Source of the DNA: a virus
Reading direction: 5' to 3' (one strand)
Virus record (IMG/VR): IMGVR_UViG_3300017963_000456
Coordinates: 1 to 39,261 of that record
DNA: 39,261 bases
Shown: positions 1 through 7,174 of the stretch, piece by piece
How the letters are laid out: each line of letters begins with the position of its first letter
Numbering within the stretch: position 1 is the first letter of the stretch
Notes under the pieces: generated by a model
What the model was told of the DNA's origin: nothing
Databases searched by the model: none
The model's input: only the letters and a program-made list of their open reading frames with translations
Made by a program: the position numbers and the translations under genes

Positions 1-2
1 AC

Positions 3-704
3 GTGCTGCCGACCGATGACGATGAACTGGAAAAGGAAGTCGCCCGCATGGCCGGTGTCGACCTGACCGATCCCGTTGCGCTTCCGGCGATGCTTCCGGC
101 CTACGAGGACGCGGCGAGCCGCCTGTTGGGCATGCCGCTTGTTGAGGACAGCCGCCGCGAGGCTTTCCTTGAGCGTTTGTGGCGTTTTGAGAAGACGCTC
201 GCAAAGGGATATCGCGACGACGAGCGCAATGCGCTTTTGTCGGAGTGGAAGACGTTGACCGTTACAGAAGGCGGCAGCGGCGATCCGCACAACCAGATTC
301 TCGCAGCGGCACCTAAACAACTGCGAAAAGAAATAAGTATTTTGCTAAAAGCCGCGCCACATTTTTATCAGGATGCAGCTAAGGGCGTTAAGTTTATTAT
401 GGACGAAAGTGCTTTTTTGAAAGCGCTCAATGATAATGTCGTATATCAAAGAATTAAAGGTGACTCGATGCAAGGTGGTTTGGGTAGTGTAATCCACAAT
501 CTATATGGAAAACGCGGACAACATTTAACAATCGTAGTCAGAAAAAACGGCTCCTTAAAGGACTATGATGGCAAGCCACTGACAGACCAATTAAAAGAAT
601 GGGAAAAGCTAGCTGGAATGTCTTTTGAAAAAAGCCAAAATCTCAAAACCTCTATTGACCTCGAATTAAACGTGAAAGAGTTAAAGGCTTTAGGTTTGGA
701 ATAA
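3..704 (+). CDS. Unrecognised protein, probably 5'-truncated by the window edge
   Basis: The frame is open to the left edge, so the GTG at position 3 is probably not the true start; 233 codons are visible. The first ~97 residues are acidic, helical and GC-rich (for example REAFLERLWRFEKTLAKGY). From about base 300 the DNA turns AT-rich and the protein lysine-rich (LRKEISILLK, ELNVKELKALG), unlike the neighbouring genes. No family motif is recognised. It sits before putative neck genes, so a head or neck role is possible by position only. The C-terminal half may be a swapped cassette, because the next two genes carry a duplicated start region. Confidence 0.6.
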   Translation: MLPTDDDELEKEVARMAGVDLTDPVALPAMLPAYEDAASRLLGMPLVEDSRREAFLERLWRFEKTLAKGYRDDERNALLSEWKTLTVTEGGSGDPHNQILAAAPKQLRKEISILLKAAPHFYQDAAKGVKFIMDESAFLKALNDNVVYQRIKGDSMQGGLGSVIHNLYGKRGQHLTIVVRKNGSLKDYDGKPLTDQLKEWEKLAGMSFEKSQNLKTSIDLELNVKELKALGLE

Positions 705-772
705 TACAAAGACATATGGCTTCTCAGTATTTGAAGCGCATGGGTACGAACGAGATCGTTAATCCGGAGTCG

Positions 773-843
773 TGATGAAAACCGCCGGCCAATCACTGCT
801 AAAGGACGTCGCCGCTGTCGCAGCGATGCTTAGCGAGTGGACC
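773..843 (+). repeat. 71-bp direct repeat, copy 1
   Basis: Starts at TGATGAAAACCGCC and ends at GAGTGGACC. It matches 1148-1218 with only about three differences (for example AAAGGAC against GGAGGAC). It covers the start codon and first ~23 codons of the gene at 775. Confidence 0.95.
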
Positions 844-1065
844 ACGGACGAGGAGTTGAGTGAAGTGAAGGCAGGAAAAAATCTTGATTGGGAAAGTGTA
901 GAAAAGGCTTTAGAAGCCGAAGATTTTGAAACTAAAAGTGTCCCACTGGCGATACTTAGAGTTGTGGGCTTCACGTTCGGCGATTTTGAAAAAGCCATGA
1001 GGAATATTGTCAAAAATAAAGACGAGATTCCTTTTATTGACAATGTTCTAGCAAGGCTGCGGTGA
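775..1065 (+). CDS. Unrecognised small protein with duplicated N-terminus
   Basis: The ATG at 775 is preferred over the GTG at 772 because GGAG at 766-769 is then properly spaced. The first ~23 residues (MKTAGQSLLKDVAAVAAMLS and a few more) are nearly identical to those of the next gene. The remaining ~70 residues are encoded by AT-rich DNA, have no counterpart there and are acidic and helical (KALEAEDFE, IVKNKDEIPFIDN). No known domain is recognised. The hybrid structure, a local conserved head on a foreign tail, suggests recombination at the 71-bp repeat. It could be a functional allele or a by-product of cassette insertion. Confidence 0.55.
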   Translation: MKTAGQSLLKDVAAVAAMLSEWTTDEELSEVKAGKNLDWESVEKALEAEDFETKSVPLAILRVVGFTFGDFEKAMRNIVKNKDEIPFIDNVLARLR

Positions 1066-1072
1066 GCAGCGC

Positions 1073-1150
1073 ATGTGGGTTGATTTTGGCGATGGTGACC
1101 ACTCGGTGCACATAAGCAGTCCAGATCAAAGATATGGGATGGATTTTTGA
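1073..1150 (+). pseudogene. Short 25-codon frame, possible gene remnant
   Basis: A short GC-richer frame (begins MWVDFGDGDHSV, ends QRYGMDF) fills the gap between two genes and ends in the TGA that overlaps the next ATG. A similar leftover frame of 19 codons occupies 716-775 before the other repeat copy. Both follow a similar GCGCATG(T)GGGT string. They may be the displaced 3' ends of earlier versions of the upstream genes. There is no evidence of independent function. Confidence 0.2.
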
Positions 1151-1218
1151 TGAAAACCGCCGGCCAATCACTGCTGGAGGACGTCGCCGCTGTCGCGGCG
1201 ATGCTTAGCGAGTGGACC
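1148..1218 (+). repeat. 71-bp direct repeat, copy 2
   Basis: Near-identical to 773-843, offset by 375 bp. It covers the start and first ~23 codons of the gene at 1150. The DNA between the two copies is AT-rich. Confidence 0.95.
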
Positions 1219-1818
1219 TCAGCCGAGGAGAGCTGGATCGAGGCGACAGCCAAAAAGTACGGCGTGCGATTTGAAAGTCAGCTCTACGGCGTCACGGACG
1301 CGCAGTTTGAGAAGTTTCTAAAATCGTTCCTGTCCAAAATCCATCCCGATGAAGTCGAGATCCAGCGCGCCGCGATGGAGATGGCTCGCGAGATGCTACG
1401 GGAAGGGGTCGAGGAGGCGATCGACCTCTCGCGGATATGGAAGGGCATCAAAGACGCCGCCGCGCGCACGGCCAAATCGTCAAAGGATTCGTTTGTGCGT
1501 GGATATCGGCGCGGTGCCGGATTAGACGACAAACCAGATCCCAAGGCGGCTGCCAAACCAGAGCCCAAGGCGAAAAATCCGACCGCTAAGTCCGCTTCCG
1601 AAAAAAAATCGGAACCGCCCGAGGCGTCGACCACGAAGCCGCCGCGCGCTGCTAAGCCCGATGACAAGGACGCGGCACCTCCCAAGCCGGCAGCTAAAGA
1701 ACGGCAGCAGGCGCGCTGTAAACCCCTTAAAGGCCGCCCGGGAAGCATGAAGTGCGTCTCCGCATCGGGGAATGTTTACTACAAAGATTCAAGCGGCCAG
1801 TCCAGGAGAGTCAAATGA
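1150..1818 (+). CDS. Unrecognised protein with Lys/Pro/Ala-rich C-terminal tail
   Basis: 222 residues from ATG 1150; a TTG at 1147 is less likely. The N-terminal ~115 residues look helical (FEKFLKSFLSKIHPDEVEIQ, EMAREMLREGVEEAI). Residues from about 130 form a low-complexity linker rich in Lys, Pro and Ala (PDPKAAAKPEPKAKNP). A short C-terminal patch with two cysteines follows (ARCKPLKGRPGSMKC). The basic, disordered tail could bind nucleic acid, but no family is recognised. It lies among neck genes and its stop overlaps the next start (ATGA), so the two are translationally coupled. The first 23 residues are shared with the gene at 775. Confidence 0.65.
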   Translation: MKTAGQSLLEDVAAVAAMLSEWTSAEESWIEATAKKYGVRFESQLYGVTDAQFEKFLKSFLSKIHPDEVEIQRAAMEMAREMLREGVEEAIDLSRIWKGIKDAAARTAKSSKDSFVRGYRRGAGLDDKPDPKAAAKPEPKAKNPTAKSASEKKSEPPEASTTKPPRAAKPDDKDAAPPKPAAKERQQARCKPLKGRPGSMKCVSASGNVYYKDSSGQSRRVK

Positions 1819-2126
1819 TCACGCGCTTTCAGATCCGCGAAGAGGTCGAGCTGCTTGAGCGCGCAATCGATGGCCTCGAAGAGACATTTTTGTCGTCTAG
1901 CGACCCATCGATAGCTGTGCTCGCCTTCGTCGAAAAGCTGTCCTCTCAGCTCGGGGCGATCAAACACGCTTACGCCCACACGGCCAAGGATCGCAACGCT
2001 CTGCCGGATCAGGTCATGCCATACATCCGAGCAATCCGTGACGCCTGCGCGGCTCTCGAGGCATCCCTTTCCGGACCTCCAGAGGACACCAACCGGAGTC
2101 TGGAGGACGATCGGTGGGACGGCTGA
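1815..2126 (+). CDS. Small helical protein of unknown function
   Basis: 103 residues starting at ATG 1815, overlapping the previous stop by ATGA, with AGGAGAG at 1804-1810 as ribosome binding site. The frame could be extended upstream, but that would run inside the preceding gene. The protein looks entirely helical (REEVELLERAIDGLEE, IRAIRDACAALEASL), with no enzyme motif. Its position between neck-region genes suggests an accessory virion or assembly protein; this is inference from context only. Confidence 0.65.
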   Translation: MITRFQIREEVELLERAIDGLEETFLSSSDPSIAVLAFVEKLSSQLGAIKHAYAHTAKDRNALPDQVMPYIRAIRDACAALEASLSGPPEDTNRSLEDDRWDG

Positions 2127-2611
2127 GAGGCGATTACGAAGCCCCTTTGATGCGGAGTGTCGCCGAGGAGGTCAATGACCTTTTCGGGGTCAATCGCGAC
2201 TCCTACCTGTTCCGGTGGTCCCCGGCCAATAACAATACGATCAAGGACCCGTTGTGGGACGAGCCCACGTCGACGGCCAGATTCGTCCGGTATCCAATCC
2301 AGGTCCATTATTCCGAGTACGACCGGACGACCGAGAGCGACGACTCCGGACGGGACCGCAGTCTCGACGTCAGCATCTACATATCGCTCAACCATCTGAT
2401 AAAGGCGCAAGTCCCCAAGGATGCCGAGGGGGAGTCGGTCGCTCCCGGCGACGTGGTAGGATTCCACTGGCGCGGCGAATACGTCGAAGTTGACGTGATC
2501 GAGGCAAAGCGAGACGGGTGGGTGAATGATTCCGATTCATTCGTTGGTTACAGGCTCGATTGCAAGCGGCGCGACAAGTACGTTTCGGAACGAAAAACAG
2601 GCGATGACTAG
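2114..2611 (+). CDS. Putative head-tail connector / neck protein
   Basis: 165 residues from GTG 2114, with GGAGG at 2102-2106 seven bases upstream; it overlaps the previous gene by 13 bases. After a helical N-terminus (APLMRSVAEEVNDLFGVNRD) the sequence is rich in beta strands (RFVRYPIQVHYSEY, DVVGFHWRGEYVEVDVIEA, FVGYRLDCKRRDKY). A small beta-barrel of this layout fits head-closure or adaptor proteins of tailed phages. No diagnostic motif is visible, so the role rests on position upstream of the tail genes and on the predicted fold. Confidence 0.4.
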   Translation: MGRLRGDYEAPLMRSVAEEVNDLFGVNRDSYLFRWSPANNNTIKDPLWDEPTSTARFVRYPIQVHYSEYDRTTESDDSGRDRSLDVSIYISLNHLIKAQVPKDAEGESVAPGDVVGFHWRGEYVEVDVIEAKRDGWVNDSDSFVGYRLDCKRRDKYVSERKTGDD

Positions 2612-2622
2612 GAGCAAGTCAC

Positions 2623-3435
2623 ATGAATAGCGTCAAATTTGCGGGCAACGGGGAAGCCTCAAGACCGATCATCCTGCAGGACCCGCAGGGATATAAAAGA
2701 GCAAGTGCAGCCTGGCACAAGTCGGCACAGGCTGCGCAGCGAGCATTCGATGACGTGAGCGTTCCGGGAGGGGGCGACTGGGGAAACGTCCTAGGCAATC
2801 CTGATTGGCACGTGAAAGCATACGACAAGGCCATCGACATTATGGGCGACGTGAAAAAGCTCACCGCCGAAGGCACGCCGCTTATGGCGGCAGTCGATAA
2901 AGCGATAGATGAGTTGAAATCGAACAAATCCAAAGTCGAAAAAGTCGTTCGTAAGTTTCGCGGAGAATTGAATGATTCAAACAGCGAGGGATGGCATTCA
3001 GTGCAGTATTTGCACGGGATGGCAAAGCGCGCGCTAAAGGAGATGTTCATGGCTCGATATGACGAAAGTATTGCTTCTGTCTCCGGCCTGAGCTCGATGA
3101 TGGAATCTGCCACAAGGGCCATCGTGACCGAGGGCGAATTTGATGGCGAATCCGATGAGGACGCCGCGTCTGCGGAGTCTTCGATTTCTGACGATCTTCT
3201 CGAGGCCATTCTGGTCATGATGGCCGGGACTGCGAATATCGCTGATGCGGGGCCGGGGGAGTCAGGCAATTTCATTGGCGACCTTGACGAGCAGGGGATG
3301 GCCGATGCGCTGCTCTATGTAGCGCGCGAAATGCTTAAGTCCAAAGGACGATTTAAGCAAATCGCACGCGGCGTCAAACGCAATCCCAGTAGCGCGATCC
3401 GCAGTGCCATTGAGGCCGCGAAGGCTGCCAAGTGA
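2623..3435 (+). CDS. Unrecognised 270-aa structural-region protein
   Basis: ATG 2623 has GGAG at 2611-2614 upstream. The protein is mostly helical, with an acidic serine-rich stretch in the middle (GEFDGESDEDAASAESS). It ends in a basic helical tail (KRNPSSAIRSAIEAAKAAK). The pattern of helices, acidic linker and basic tail could suit a scaffold or a protein that binds DNA or capsid, but no family is recognised. The stop codon overlaps the next GTG start, so the genes are co-translated. Confidence 0.6.
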   Translation: MNSVKFAGNGEASRPIILQDPQGYKRASAAWHKSAQAAQRAFDDVSVPGGGDWGNVLGNPDWHVKAYDKAIDIMGDVKKLTAEGTPLMAAVDKAIDELKSNKSKVEKVVRKFRGELNDSNSEGWHSVQYLHGMAKRALKEMFMARYDESIASVSGLSSMMESATRAIVTEGEFDGESDEDAASAESSISDDLLEAILVMMAGTANIADAGPGESGNFIGDLDEQGMADALLYVAREMLKSKGRFKQIARGVKRNPSSAIRSAIEAAKAAK

Positions 3436-3635
3436 ATCACAATCCCTCACAGATCATTGACGCCATCCGCGTCGCGGCAGACTTGCCCGGCGCGGAATCG
3501 CTCAGGCCGGCCCTCCTCGACGGCGTTCGGCTGATCGCGGGGGCCGTCGCGGCGGCGGCTGACCTGCGTCGCCGCGCTGACGCGGTTCAGACGCAGCGTT
3601 CGAGTCTAGTGGAGGCTGGCGCAACGGATGCCTGA
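3432..3635 (+). CDS. Small alanine-rich helical protein
   Basis: 67 residues from GTG 3432, which overlaps the TGA of the preceding gene. The composition is alanine- and leucine-rich and helical (DGVRLIAGAVAAAADLRRRA). It is not a clear membrane segment, because arginines and an aspartate interrupt it. It lies immediately before the tubulin-like gene and overlaps it by eight bases, so it may be made in step with it. It does not look like TubR, the helix-turn-helix partner of plasmid TubZ. Function unknown. Confidence 0.5.
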   Translation: MNHNPSQIIDAIRVAADLPGAESLRPALLDGVRLIAGAVAAAADLRRRADAVQTQRSSLVEAGATDA

Positions 3636-4908
3636 GGCGCGCTACAGGTACGGCGGTCCTATAGACGGTCGCACCGTGGTTCGCATCAAGTCGTATGCTG
3701 TTGACCGTATTAGGCGCCGCACGATCCTGCTAGCATCGGGCGAGTGCTGGACAGAAGAATACGGGCCGGATGGTTGGCCGACCTTGATAACTAATGGGCG
3801 AACGCGCGTTCGCATTCAGACCGAAGGAGACCTGGCTATGGATATGGACTTCCCACAACTCGACGACCTTTCGACCGAGGAGCAAAGTACCGGCGCGATC
3901 GCCGATGAGGCGCCGAAGGCCGAGAAGGTCTGCTTTGTGGGGGTTGGCCAGGCTGGATGCAAGATCGCAGATACGTTTTGGGGAAAGGGATACCGGAGAG
4001 TCCTGCTTATCAACACGACCGAGCAAGACATGGCCGGCCTGACCTGTCCGAATCGCGTGATCATGAAGGGCGCCGGCCAGGGAGCCGGCAAGCAGCGATC
4101 GGTCGGCCGCGCCGCCGCCGAGGCAGCTCGAGAGGAAATCTTGCGCGCCATGACCCGCGCCTTTGGGACGGACTTCGAACGCATCGTCGTCTGCACATCG
4201 GGCGGAGGCGGCACCGGATCGGGGGCTAGTCCGGTCATCATTGAGATTGCGCGTCAGTTCTGCGTGGAGATGGAGAAGCCTCGCAAGGTCGGCGCCATAG
4301 TCGGCGGCCCGCGCAAGTCAGAAGGGGCAGCCGTGTCGGCTAACCATTCGGCGTTGCTGGCTGAGCTGCACGCCATGACCCCGACGCCCATGATCCTCAT
4401 GGACAACGAGCGTATCGCCAAGCTCTATCCGACGGCGTCCGTCGCGCAGTTCATGTCGATCGCCAATCAGAATCTTTGTGGCCTTTACGACGTCTTCAAT
4501 GGCCTCGCCGCTCAGCCGTCCCCATATTCGACCCTAGACCCCGCCGATTACCGATCGGTGCTTGATGCGGGGGTTTTGGTCTTCGGCATGACGACGGTCA
4601 AGGACGCAGCCGACCCGACTTCGATCGCGGCGGCGGTCGAAAAGAACATGGCCGGAGGACTGCTGTCTGACTCGGCAAAAATCCAGCATGCCTCGCATGC
4701 GGCCGGCGTCATCGTTGCTTCCAAGGCGCGGCTTGAAACCCTTGCTCAAACCACTCTGGATCGCGGATTCGAGGCCCTGAATCGACTGATCGGAACTCCG
4801 GGCCTGGTCATACACACCGGGATCTACCAAGGTCCAGATAGTTTAGGTGACAGGGTCTTGGTCTATTGCATCGCGTCGGGACTGAAATGGATGCCGGAGA
4901 GCCGATAA
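3628..4908 (+). CDS. Tubulin/FtsZ-superfamily GTPase (phage tubulin-like)
   Basis: 426 residues. The GTPase core starts near residue 98: VCFVGVGQAGCKIAD (tubulin/TubZ-style GQAG nucleotide loop, 105-110), LLINTTEQDMAGL (127-138), the tubulin signature GGGGTGSG (192-199) and STLDPADYRSVL (301-312), which matches the T7 catalytic loop with its two aspartates. Proteins of this superfamily bind GTP and polymerise; in phages, PhuZ positions capsids and TubZ moves DNA. Residues 1-70 are an extra strand-rich domain. ATG 3838 in the same frame, with AAGGAG at 3824-3829, could give a 356-residue form starting MDMDF. A 16-bp palindrome lies between the two starts. The gene sits in the virion operon, an odd place for a cytoskeletal gene. 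The family call is firm; the role is open. Confidence 0.88.
   Translation: MPEARYRYGGPIDGRTVVRIKSYAVDRIRRRTILLASGECWTEEYGPDGWPTLITNGRTRVRIQTEGDLAMDMDFPQLDDLSTEEQSTGAIADEAPKAEKVCFVGVGQAGCKIADTFWGKGYRRVLLINTTEQDMAGLTCPNRVIMKGAGQGAGKQRSVGRAAAEAAREEILRAMTRAFGTDFERIVVCTSGGGGTGSGASPVIIEIARQFCVEMEKPRKVGAIVGGPRKSEGAAVSANHSALLAELHAMTPTPMILMDNERIAKLYPTASVAQFMSIANQNLCGLYDVFNGLAAQPSPYSTLDPADYRSVLDAGVLVFGMTTVKDAADPTSIAAAVEKNMAGGLLSDSAKIQHASHAAGVIVASKARLETLAQTTLDRGFEALNRLIGTPGLVIHTGIYQGPDSLGDRVLVYCIASGLKWMPESR
3798..3813 (+). promoter_or_regulatory. 16-bp palindrome GCGAACGCGCGTTCGC, copy 1
   Basis: A perfect inverted repeat inside the 5' part of the tubulin-like gene, 24 bases before the internal ATG at 3838. 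The same motif occurs at 11986, 20820 and 37373, always in the same orientation. It could be a DNA operator or promoter element, or an RNA hairpin with a GCGC loop. Confidence 0.7.
3824..3829 (+). promoter_or_regulatory. Strong internal ribosome binding site for ATG 3838
   Basis: AAGGAG lies eight bases before ATG 3838, in frame with the tubulin core. It is better placed than the GGAGG at 3611-3615 that serves ATG 3628 at twelve bases. It supports a second, shorter product. Confidence 0.55.
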
Positions 4909-5189
4909 TGGCGGACGATCGCATTCGGGCGCTCCTTTCCGAGCGCCAGGTTCATTGCACGCTTCGCAAGCAGCCCAAGGCTCTGACGGATTTTTTCTAC
5001 ATGCGCCTGCGCGAGTATGCGGTTCTCGGCGAGATCCAGGGCGAGGAGGCTCAGCTTCTAAGGCCGAGGCTTTTCACGTTTCTAAAGTTCATCGGCAAGC
5101 CCAACGACGTCTGGCGGAAGGAAGCTCTTATCCGCGATCAGTGGCCCTTGCTCGAGCCAGAGATTCGCCAATATGTCCCGGCGCCCTGA
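4908..5189 (+). CDS. Small protein of unknown function downstream of the tubulin-like gene
   Basis: 93 residues from ATG 4908, which overlaps the previous TAA (TAATG) and has GGAGAG upstream. The sequence is amphipathic and helical (KALTDFFYMRLREYAVLGEI, LLRPRLFTFLKFIGKP) with a charged, tryptophan-containing end. No known family is recognised. Its translational coupling to the tubulin-like gene makes it a candidate partner or adaptor, but it could equally be a neck protein, since the next gene resembles tail-completion proteins. It ends by ATGA-type overlap with the next gene. Confidence 0.6.
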   Translation: MADDRIRALLSERQVHCTLRKQPKALTDFFYMRLREYAVLGEIQGEEAQLLRPRLFTFLKFIGKPNDVWRKEALIRDQWPLLEPEIRQYVPAP

Positions 5190-5767
5190 TGTCAAAGCCG
5201 ATACTCGAAACCAAGGGACTCGACGAGGTTCAGGAATTTATCCGAACGCTCCCGCGCCGTGTCGAGGTCATCAAGCGGTACGTCACCAAGCTAATCGCTG
5301 ACGACATGGCTGGCCAGGTTACTCAGCGGGCTCCCAGTAACACGTTGGGCCTGCCGGCGAACTATCCCGATATAGAGGTCGCCGCTGTCGATGATCCGAA
5401 GAACCCAACCTTTGCCGCCATCTATGTGGGTCGCCCGACACGGGCCGGCGCTCTCGACCCAGCAACAACGGTTCTGTACCCGCGCCGTTACGATGACCGT
5501 GATGAATCCCCGATCTCTAGCGATTGCGGCGCTCGAGAAACTGGGGCCGTTCCCAATCGACGTTTTGCCAAGTGCCATCCCCAGGGATCGGGGGTATTTC
5601 ATGTTTCGACGAGCTCGACCAGACGAGGTAATGGCGCTTCGCGAAAGGGTCATAAGTCGTCGGGACGAGATACGGGCGGTGGTCACCGGAGCCGGATTCG
5701 ACGAAGAGGTGACGCCGGACGACATAGCGGCCTACTCCGACGTGGTTTTCGAGGTCCTTCGTCGTGA
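5189..5767 (+). CDS. Tail-completion-like protein, N-terminal part; frame shifts near 5500
   Basis: ATG 5189 overlaps the preceding TGA. The first ~100 codons read sensibly (LDEVQEFIRTLPRRVEVIKR, TFAAIYVGRP, ATTVLYPRRYDD) and fit small tail-completion proteins found near head-tail genes. After about base 5500 this frame becomes Arg/Ser/Gly-rich and looks like out-of-frame translation. The sensible protein continues in the next frame (ALEKLGPFPIDVLPSAIPRD). Joining them needs one base skipped around 5490-5510, either by a sequencing or assembly indel, a real mutation or a +1 recoding event. The end at 5767 is therefore probably not the biological end. Confidence 0.5.
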   Translation: MSKPILETKGLDEVQEFIRTLPRRVEVIKRYVTKLIADDMAGQVTQRAPSNTLGLPANYPDIEVAAVDDPKNPTFAAIYVGRPTRAGALDPATTVLYPRRYDDRDESPISSDCGARETGAVPNRRFAKCHPQGSGVFHVSTSSTRRGNGASRKGHKSSGRDTGGGHRSRIRRRGDAGRHSGLLRRGFRGPSS

Positions 5768-5987
5768 ATTCGGCTATGGGGGCGCCGCGCAGCCTCACTG
5801 GCGCCCTGCGGTCCGGGCTGTTTTACGCGGGTCGACCATGAAGCATCTGGCCGGAAGCCAGGCGCTTGCCGATCTTTTAGTAAGCCCGAACTACCACGGC
5901 TGGGTCCGGCTTGGTATCATCGGCTCAAACGTCACATACGGCGAAATAGAATCGCTTAGCCGATTCCAAAACAAGATCCTTGGCTGA
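5502..5987 (+). CDS. Tail-completion-like protein, C-terminal part in shifted frame
   Basis: This frame has good composition from about base 5500 to the stop at 5987 (RPDEVMALRERVISRRDEIR, DIAAYSDVVFEVLRREFGYG). ATG 5502 or 5493 is available but neither has a Shine-Dalgarno, and the upstream part of the frame looks non-coding. It is most simply the second half of the gene starting at 5189. As an intact fusion it would be about 265 residues. A separate overlapping gene is the alternative. Confidence 0.5.
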   Translation: MNPRSLAIAALEKLGPFPIDVLPSAIPRDRGYFMFRRARPDEVMALRERVISRRDEIRAVVTGAGFDEEVTPDDIAAYSDVVFEVLRREFGYGGAAQPHWRPAVRAVLRGSTMKHLAGSQALADLLVSPNYHGWVRLGIIGSNVTYGEIESLSRFQNKILG

Positions 5988-5997
5988 GGACTAGTCG

Positions 5998-6360
5998 ATG
6001 GCGCGTGATTACGACGATTTTGAGATCGATGACTCTCTCGTGGATGACCACGAAGAGGATTCCGAAGACCACGTCGACGACGATGACGATAGCGTTTGCG
6101 GTCCTCCGACCGAAGTCGATTGCATCGACGAGGAGCTGGAGCACATCGTCGAAGACCTGGAGAGAGCCGGTTACGACTCCGAGTTTGCCGAGGATGCGGT
6201 GTATACGGCGCTGGCGGGACTCTGCGAAGATGGGGAGGGCGACGATACGCCCGAAATGGACGAGGACGTAGCCACAAAGCAGACATGGGTCGCGCGTCAC
6301 GGGCCAATGATACGCCGGAAGCTCAGGGAAGACCTCAAGTTGACGTTCGAAGAGGGCTAG
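5998..6360 (+). CDS. Highly acidic small protein
   Basis: 120 residues from ATG 5998, with TGAGGA upstream. The N-terminal half is extremely acidic (DDHEEDSEDHVDDDDD) and is followed by a helical segment (DEELEHIVEDLERAGYD). A basic patch near the end (RHGPMIRRKLREDLK) follows. The charge could mimic DNA or shield a basic surface, but no family is recognised. It lies between the tail-completion-like gene and the tail-terminator-like gene, so a role in tail joining or assembly is possible. Confidence 0.6.
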   Translation: MARDYDDFEIDDSLVDDHEEDSEDHVDDDDDSVCGPPTEVDCIDEELEHIVEDLERAGYDSEFAEDAVYTALAGLCEDGEGDDTPEMDEDVATKQTWVARHGPMIRRKLREDLKLTFEEG

Positions 6361-6369
6361 GAGGCCATA

Positions 6370-7068
6370 GTGCCGCCCAAGTACACGCCCCGCACCGGAA
6401 ATGTCTTCATTCGCAATTTTGACGAGGGAGTCGTTAAGCGCCTCGGCTCCTATGAGGCTACCTTCGACCAGCAAGGGTACGGGCCGCGTTACGGCTATTG
6501 GCTCGACGTTCCGACTTGCACGCCGATTCAGGTTCCCGTCATCTTCAACCAGCCTGAACAGATTTTTGAGAAAAAGATCTATCCGTCGATTCTGATCACA
6601 CGAGATCCCCCTGATCTCGCGATGCAGCGCTGGCATTCTGTTAAGCAGCTCGAGTATTTCGCAGGCGTCCTTGGCACGGAGACGACCGCTATCGTTGGCG
6701 CGACGACGGTCTCCGGGTTCGGCCAGGTCGAGGTCAAACAGCAGGCGATGCCATATGACATCACGTATACCGTCGCCGCCTATGCCCGATACGAGCACGA
6801 GGCGATCCCTCTGCTTCAGGCCATCCTTCGCAAGTTCACGCCTTACGCCAAGATTCCTGTGGTTGACAGTCTGGGCGACACGAGGTGGTACACGACCGTC
6901 AACGAGGGCGGGGTTCAGGATCTGTCCGAGATCGCGGATATCGCGGATCGGGTCAAGGCGTATGCCCAGCTAGTCCGCGTGGAGGCCGAGCTCGACCTCT
7001 TGGACCCGGTCACTCACTCCACGGTCGGATCTATCGAGTCGACCATCGGTGTGTCGGGAACTTTTTGA
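6370..7068 (+). CDS. Tail terminator / sheath-completion-like protein
   Basis: 232 residues from GTG 6370, with GGAGG at 6360-6364. The middle is strand-rich (MPYDITYTVAAYARYEHEA), then helix and strand (PLLQAILRKFTPYAKIPVVD), then LSEIADIADRVKAYAQLVRV and an acidic strand. This order resembles tail terminators and T4 gp15-type proteins that cap the tail and stop tube and sheath growth. It sits directly before the sheath gene, as expected for that role. The assignment is by pattern and context, without an active-site motif. It is the last gene before a 106-base non-coding gap. Confidence 0.5.
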   Translation: MPPKYTPRTGNVFIRNFDEGVVKRLGSYEATFDQQGYGPRYGYWLDVPTCTPIQVPVIFNQPEQIFEKKIYPSILITRDPPDLAMQRWHSVKQLEYFAGVLGTETTAIVGATTVSGFGQVEVKQQAMPYDITYTVAAYARYEHEAIPLLQAILRKFTPYAKIPVVDSLGDTRWYTTVNEGGVQDLSEIADIADRVKAYAQLVRVEAELDLLDPVTHSTVGSIESTIGVSGTF

Positions 7069-7081
7069 TCGATGGGCATGC

Positions 7082-7119
7082 TTGACACAATTGCGTCGGC
7101 GACCCGAACCCGTTAACAT
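7082..7119 (+). promoter_or_regulatory. Candidate promoter before the tail operon
   Basis: The 106-base gap before the sheath gene holds a perfect -35 hexamer TTGACA (7082-7087), but no -10 at the normal distance. TTGCGT (7091-7096) with TAACAT (7114-7119) is spaced 17 bases. It is plausible only because the gap is unusually long for this operon. Confidence 0.25.
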
Positions 7120-7174
7120 TTTTCTGTAGAACACCTGCACAAGCACAAAGTCAAGTCGAGGGGAGGCCGGGCCA

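Noticed and set aside
3798-3813. Reading the palindrome as a LexA (SOS) box
   Set aside because: It matches the Gram-positive-type box at most positions, but the copies lie before structural genes, a gene start and a tmRNA, and no LexA-like gene is visible. It is kept only as an unexplained operator.
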